Positions 14,645-16,267 of a DNA stretch of 16,267 nucleotides are shown in pieces. This DNA comes from an uncultured Cellvibrionales bacterium (lineage in GTDB: Bacteria; Pseudomonadota; Gammaproteobacteria; Pseudomonadales; UBA7434), in NCBI GenBank assembly GCA_937897785.1, contig CALCNB010000057.1, positions 1 through 16,267 on the forward strand. The letters are read 5' to 3'. The notes under the pieces were generated by a model. It ran no database searches. It saw only the letters and a program-made list of their open reading frames with translations, and was not told where the DNA came from. Made by a program: the position numbers and the translations under genes. How positions within the stretch are numbered: position 1 is the first letter of the stretch; each line of letters begins with the position of its first letter.

Positions 14645-16177
14645 CTAGGTTGCGTCATTGTATAAATCAACAACGGCAGACTCATGCTTGACTGAATGCG
14701 AACTCGCTAGCTCTGCCGTTTTAGAGGTATCCTTGCGTCGCTCATGAAGCTCATCCAAATAATTATTATCGATATCACCTGTCACATATTCACCATTAAA
14801 CACGGAACAATCAAAGCGCTTAATGGCAGGATTACCTTCCTGCGCCGAGGCAACAAGATCGTCTAAATCTTGATAAATTAACCAATCTGCACCAATTAAT
14901 TCTTGCACTTCTTCAACACTTCGATTGTGAGCTATCAACTCATTAGCCGAGGGCATATCAATACCATAGACGTTAGGGTAGCGAACCGGTGGTGCAGCCG
15001 AGGCAATATAAACATTTTTTGCGCCCGCTTCTCTGGCCATCTGAATGATCTCGCAACTGGTCGTACCCCTAACAATAGAATCATCAACCAACAATACATT
15101 TTTATCTTTGAACTCCAAAGATATCGCATTTAATTTTTGGCGTACGGATTTCTGTCGAATACTTTGCCCTGGCATAATAAACGTTCGACCAATATAGCGG
15201 TTTTTTATTAAACCCTCACGAAACTTTATATCCAATTGGTGGGCTATGATTTGTGCTGACACGCGACTGGTATCAGGAATCGGAATCACTACATCTATAT
15301 CATGGTCAGGTCTTGTTTTAATAATCTTCTTCGCCAGCGCTTCACCCATTCTCAGTCGACACTTATAAACCGATATATCATCTAGAATAGAATCGGGCCT
15401 TGCAAAGTAAACGTGTTCAAATATGCAGGGAGCAATATCCACTTGGCCAGCACTTTGATGCAAGTGCAAACTCCCTGAAGCGCTAATAAAAACTGACTGA
15501 CCGGGCTGAACATCATCTATCCTTTGAAAGCCAAGCACATCAAGTGCCACACTTTCTGAGGCAATCATATATTCATCACCTCGCTCAGTTTGTCTTTTAC
15601 CGTAAACCAAAGGCCGGATACCATGAGGGTCCCGAAAACCAACCACTCCGTAATTAGCAATCAATGCAACTACTGCATAACCACCAGAGCATCGACGATG
15701 AACCGCTTCGACAGCAGCAAAGATATCATCGTGATTCGGTCTTAATTTACCAATTTTTTGTAATTCGTGGGCGAATACATTAAGAATAACTTCAGAATCA
15801 GAATCGGTATTAATATGACGAAGATCGGCTTGGAAAACCTCTCGCATCAAATCTGTAGCATTGGTGAGATTGCCGTTATGCGCTAGCGCGATACCGTAAG
15901 GCGTATTAACATAAAATGGCTGAGCCAAAGCAGGACTTGACCCACCCGCAGTAGGATAACGACAGTGACCGATACCAATATTACCCACTAGGCGATCCAT
16001 ATGATGCTGACGAAAAACATCGCGAACCAAGCCATTGCCTTTTCGTTGATTAAAGCGTCCATTGCCAAAGGTCATCATGCCAGCAGCATCTTGGCCTCGA
16101 TGTTGCAACACGGTAAGCGCATCATAAATCGATTGATTTACGCCTGACTTAGCCACTATACCAACCACTCCACACAC
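14645..16177 (-). CDS. purF: Amidophosphoribosyltransferase (glutamine PRPP amidotransferase)
   Basis: PurF makes 5-phosphoribosylamine from PRPP and glutamine, the first committed step of purine synthesis. It is a class II glutamine amidotransferase with an N-terminal nucleophile cysteine. From the GTG at 16177 the protein is 510 residues and begins Met-Cys-Gly-Val-Val-Gly-Ile, so removal of Met exposes the catalytic Cys1, as in the family. The in-frame ATG at 16183 would add Met-Pro before it and has its Shine-Dalgarno only one base away. VLQHRGQDAAG (23-33), GHCRYPTAGGS (70-80) and HNGNLTN (100-106) form the glutaminase site. EHVYFARPDS follows, and VLLVDDSIVRGTT (361-373) binds PRPP. Length is close to the usual 505. 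metZ starts 14 nt downstream, and a possible cvpA end lies 43 nt upstream, the common cvpA-purF order. Confidence 0.96.
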   Translation of the reverse strand: MCGVVGIVAKSGVNQSIYDALTVLQHRGQDAAGMMTFGNGRFNQRKGNGLVRDVFRQHHMDRLVGNIGIGHCRYPTAGGSSPALAQPFYVNTPYGIALAHNGNLTNATDLMREVFQADLRHINTDSDSEVILNVFAHELQKIGKLRPNHDDIFAAVEAVHRRCSGGYAVVALIANYGVVGFRDPHGIRPLVYGKRQTERGDEYMIASESVALDVLGFQRIDDVQPGQSVFISASGSLHLHQSAGQVDIAPCIFEHVYFARPDSILDDISVYKCRLRMGEALAKKIIKTRPDHDIDVVIPIPDTSRVSAQIIAHQLDIKFREGLIKNRYIGRTFIMPGQSIRQKSVRQKLNAISLEFKDKNVLLVDDSIVRGTTSCEIIQMAREAGAKNVYIASAAPPVRYPNVYGIDMPSANELIAHNRSVEEVQELIGADWLIYQDLDDLVASAQEGNPAIKRFDCSVFNGEYVTGDIDNNYLDELHERRKDTSKTAELASSHSVKHESAVVDLYNDAT

Positions 16178-16184
16178 GGGCATA

Positions 16185-16189
16185 CCCTC
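16185..16189 (-). promoter_or_regulatory. Shine-Dalgarno that decides the purF start
   Basis: On the minus strand GAGGG (within AGAGAGGG) lies seven bases before GTG at 16177 but only one base before ATG at 16183. The spacing therefore supports the GTG. Confidence 0.75.
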
Positions 16190-16220
16190 TCTTAATAAAC
16201 GACTGTGTTAATTTAACAAC

Positions 16221-16267
16221 TTATAAGCTAATGTTTTCTGGTTGCCAATCCGATACCGAACCTAATG
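16221..16267 (-). CDS. cvpA: Possible 3' end of the colicin V production protein gene
   Basis: One minus-strand frame reads LGSVSDWQPENISL then TAA at 16223-16221, with the rest off the right edge. The short acidic tail ending PENISL resembles the end of some CvpA proteins, small inner-membrane proteins encoded just before purF in many gammaproteobacteria. The other two frames stop earlier or look less likely. Only 14 residues are visible, so the call rests mainly on gene order. Confidence 0.35.
   Translation of the reverse strand, partial: LGSVSDWQPENISL

Noticed and set aside
1..16267. A mobile island, CRISPR array, toxin-antitoxin pair or phage-defence system
   Set aside because: No direct-repeat array, transposase, integrase or attachment-like repeat was found. 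The MoxR-VWA genes resemble some defence or ternary systems only in general design; the order MoxR-DUF58-DUF4381-VWA-VWA/TPR-BatD is the known Bat operon.

Overview
The window looks like chromosomal core DNA of a free-living gammaproteobacterium, probably near the Pseudomonadales/Cellvibrionales. The reasons are the dnaX-ffs neighbourhood, a DUF2835 gene, the purF-metZ pair, the tRNA hydroxylase gene miaE, an AmpG-like permease, and a complete gammaproteobacterial-type Bat (aerotolerance) operon. This placement is inferred from gene content. I see no tRNA, rRNA, CRISPR array, insertion sequence, prophage or integrase, and no obvious patch of foreign base composition.

Layout. (1) Positions 1-1104, minus strand: the 5' part of dnaX (runs off the left edge), the 4.5S signal recognition particle RNA gene with a convincing promoter and a probable 27-nt 5' leader, and a small DUF2835 gene. 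(2) Positions 1105-1427: a divergent intergenic region with a candidate promoter for the rightward operon, a four-codon upstream ORF and small inverted repeats. (3) Positions 1428-8631, plus strand: six tightly coupled genes encoding a MoxR AAA+ ATPase, a DUF58 protein, a DUF4381 membrane protein, a BatA-type VWA protein, a BatB-BatC (VWA plus TPR) fusion, and BatD. (4) Positions 8664-16267, minus strand, read right to left: the possible tail of cvpA, purF, metZ, a DUF1289 protein, miaE, an orphan molybdopterin oxidoreductase, and a short AmpG-family permease. The two blocks converge at about 8632-8663 with no strong terminator visible.

How the genes work together. The Bat operon encodes an AAA+ motor, a soluble DUF58 adaptor, two membrane-anchored MIDAS (metal-ion-dependent adhesion site) proteins, a TPR scaffold and a large periplasmic protein. 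Such MoxR-VWA systems are thought to act as chaperone or maturation machines in the envelope, but their substrate is unknown. purF (purine synthesis) and metZ (methionine synthesis) form a housekeeping pair. DUF1289 and miaE overlap by 8 nt and are surely co-translated, suggesting that the Cys-rich DUF1289 protein may serve the di-iron tRNA hydroxylase. The molybdoenzyme has no visible electron-transfer partner.

Most genes belong to known families. The main points of interest are the re-assigned GTG start of purF (which exposes its catalytic Cys), the DUF1289-MiaE coupling, the partner-less molybdoenzyme, the variant MIDAS residues in the Bat proteins, and the leader of the Bat operon.
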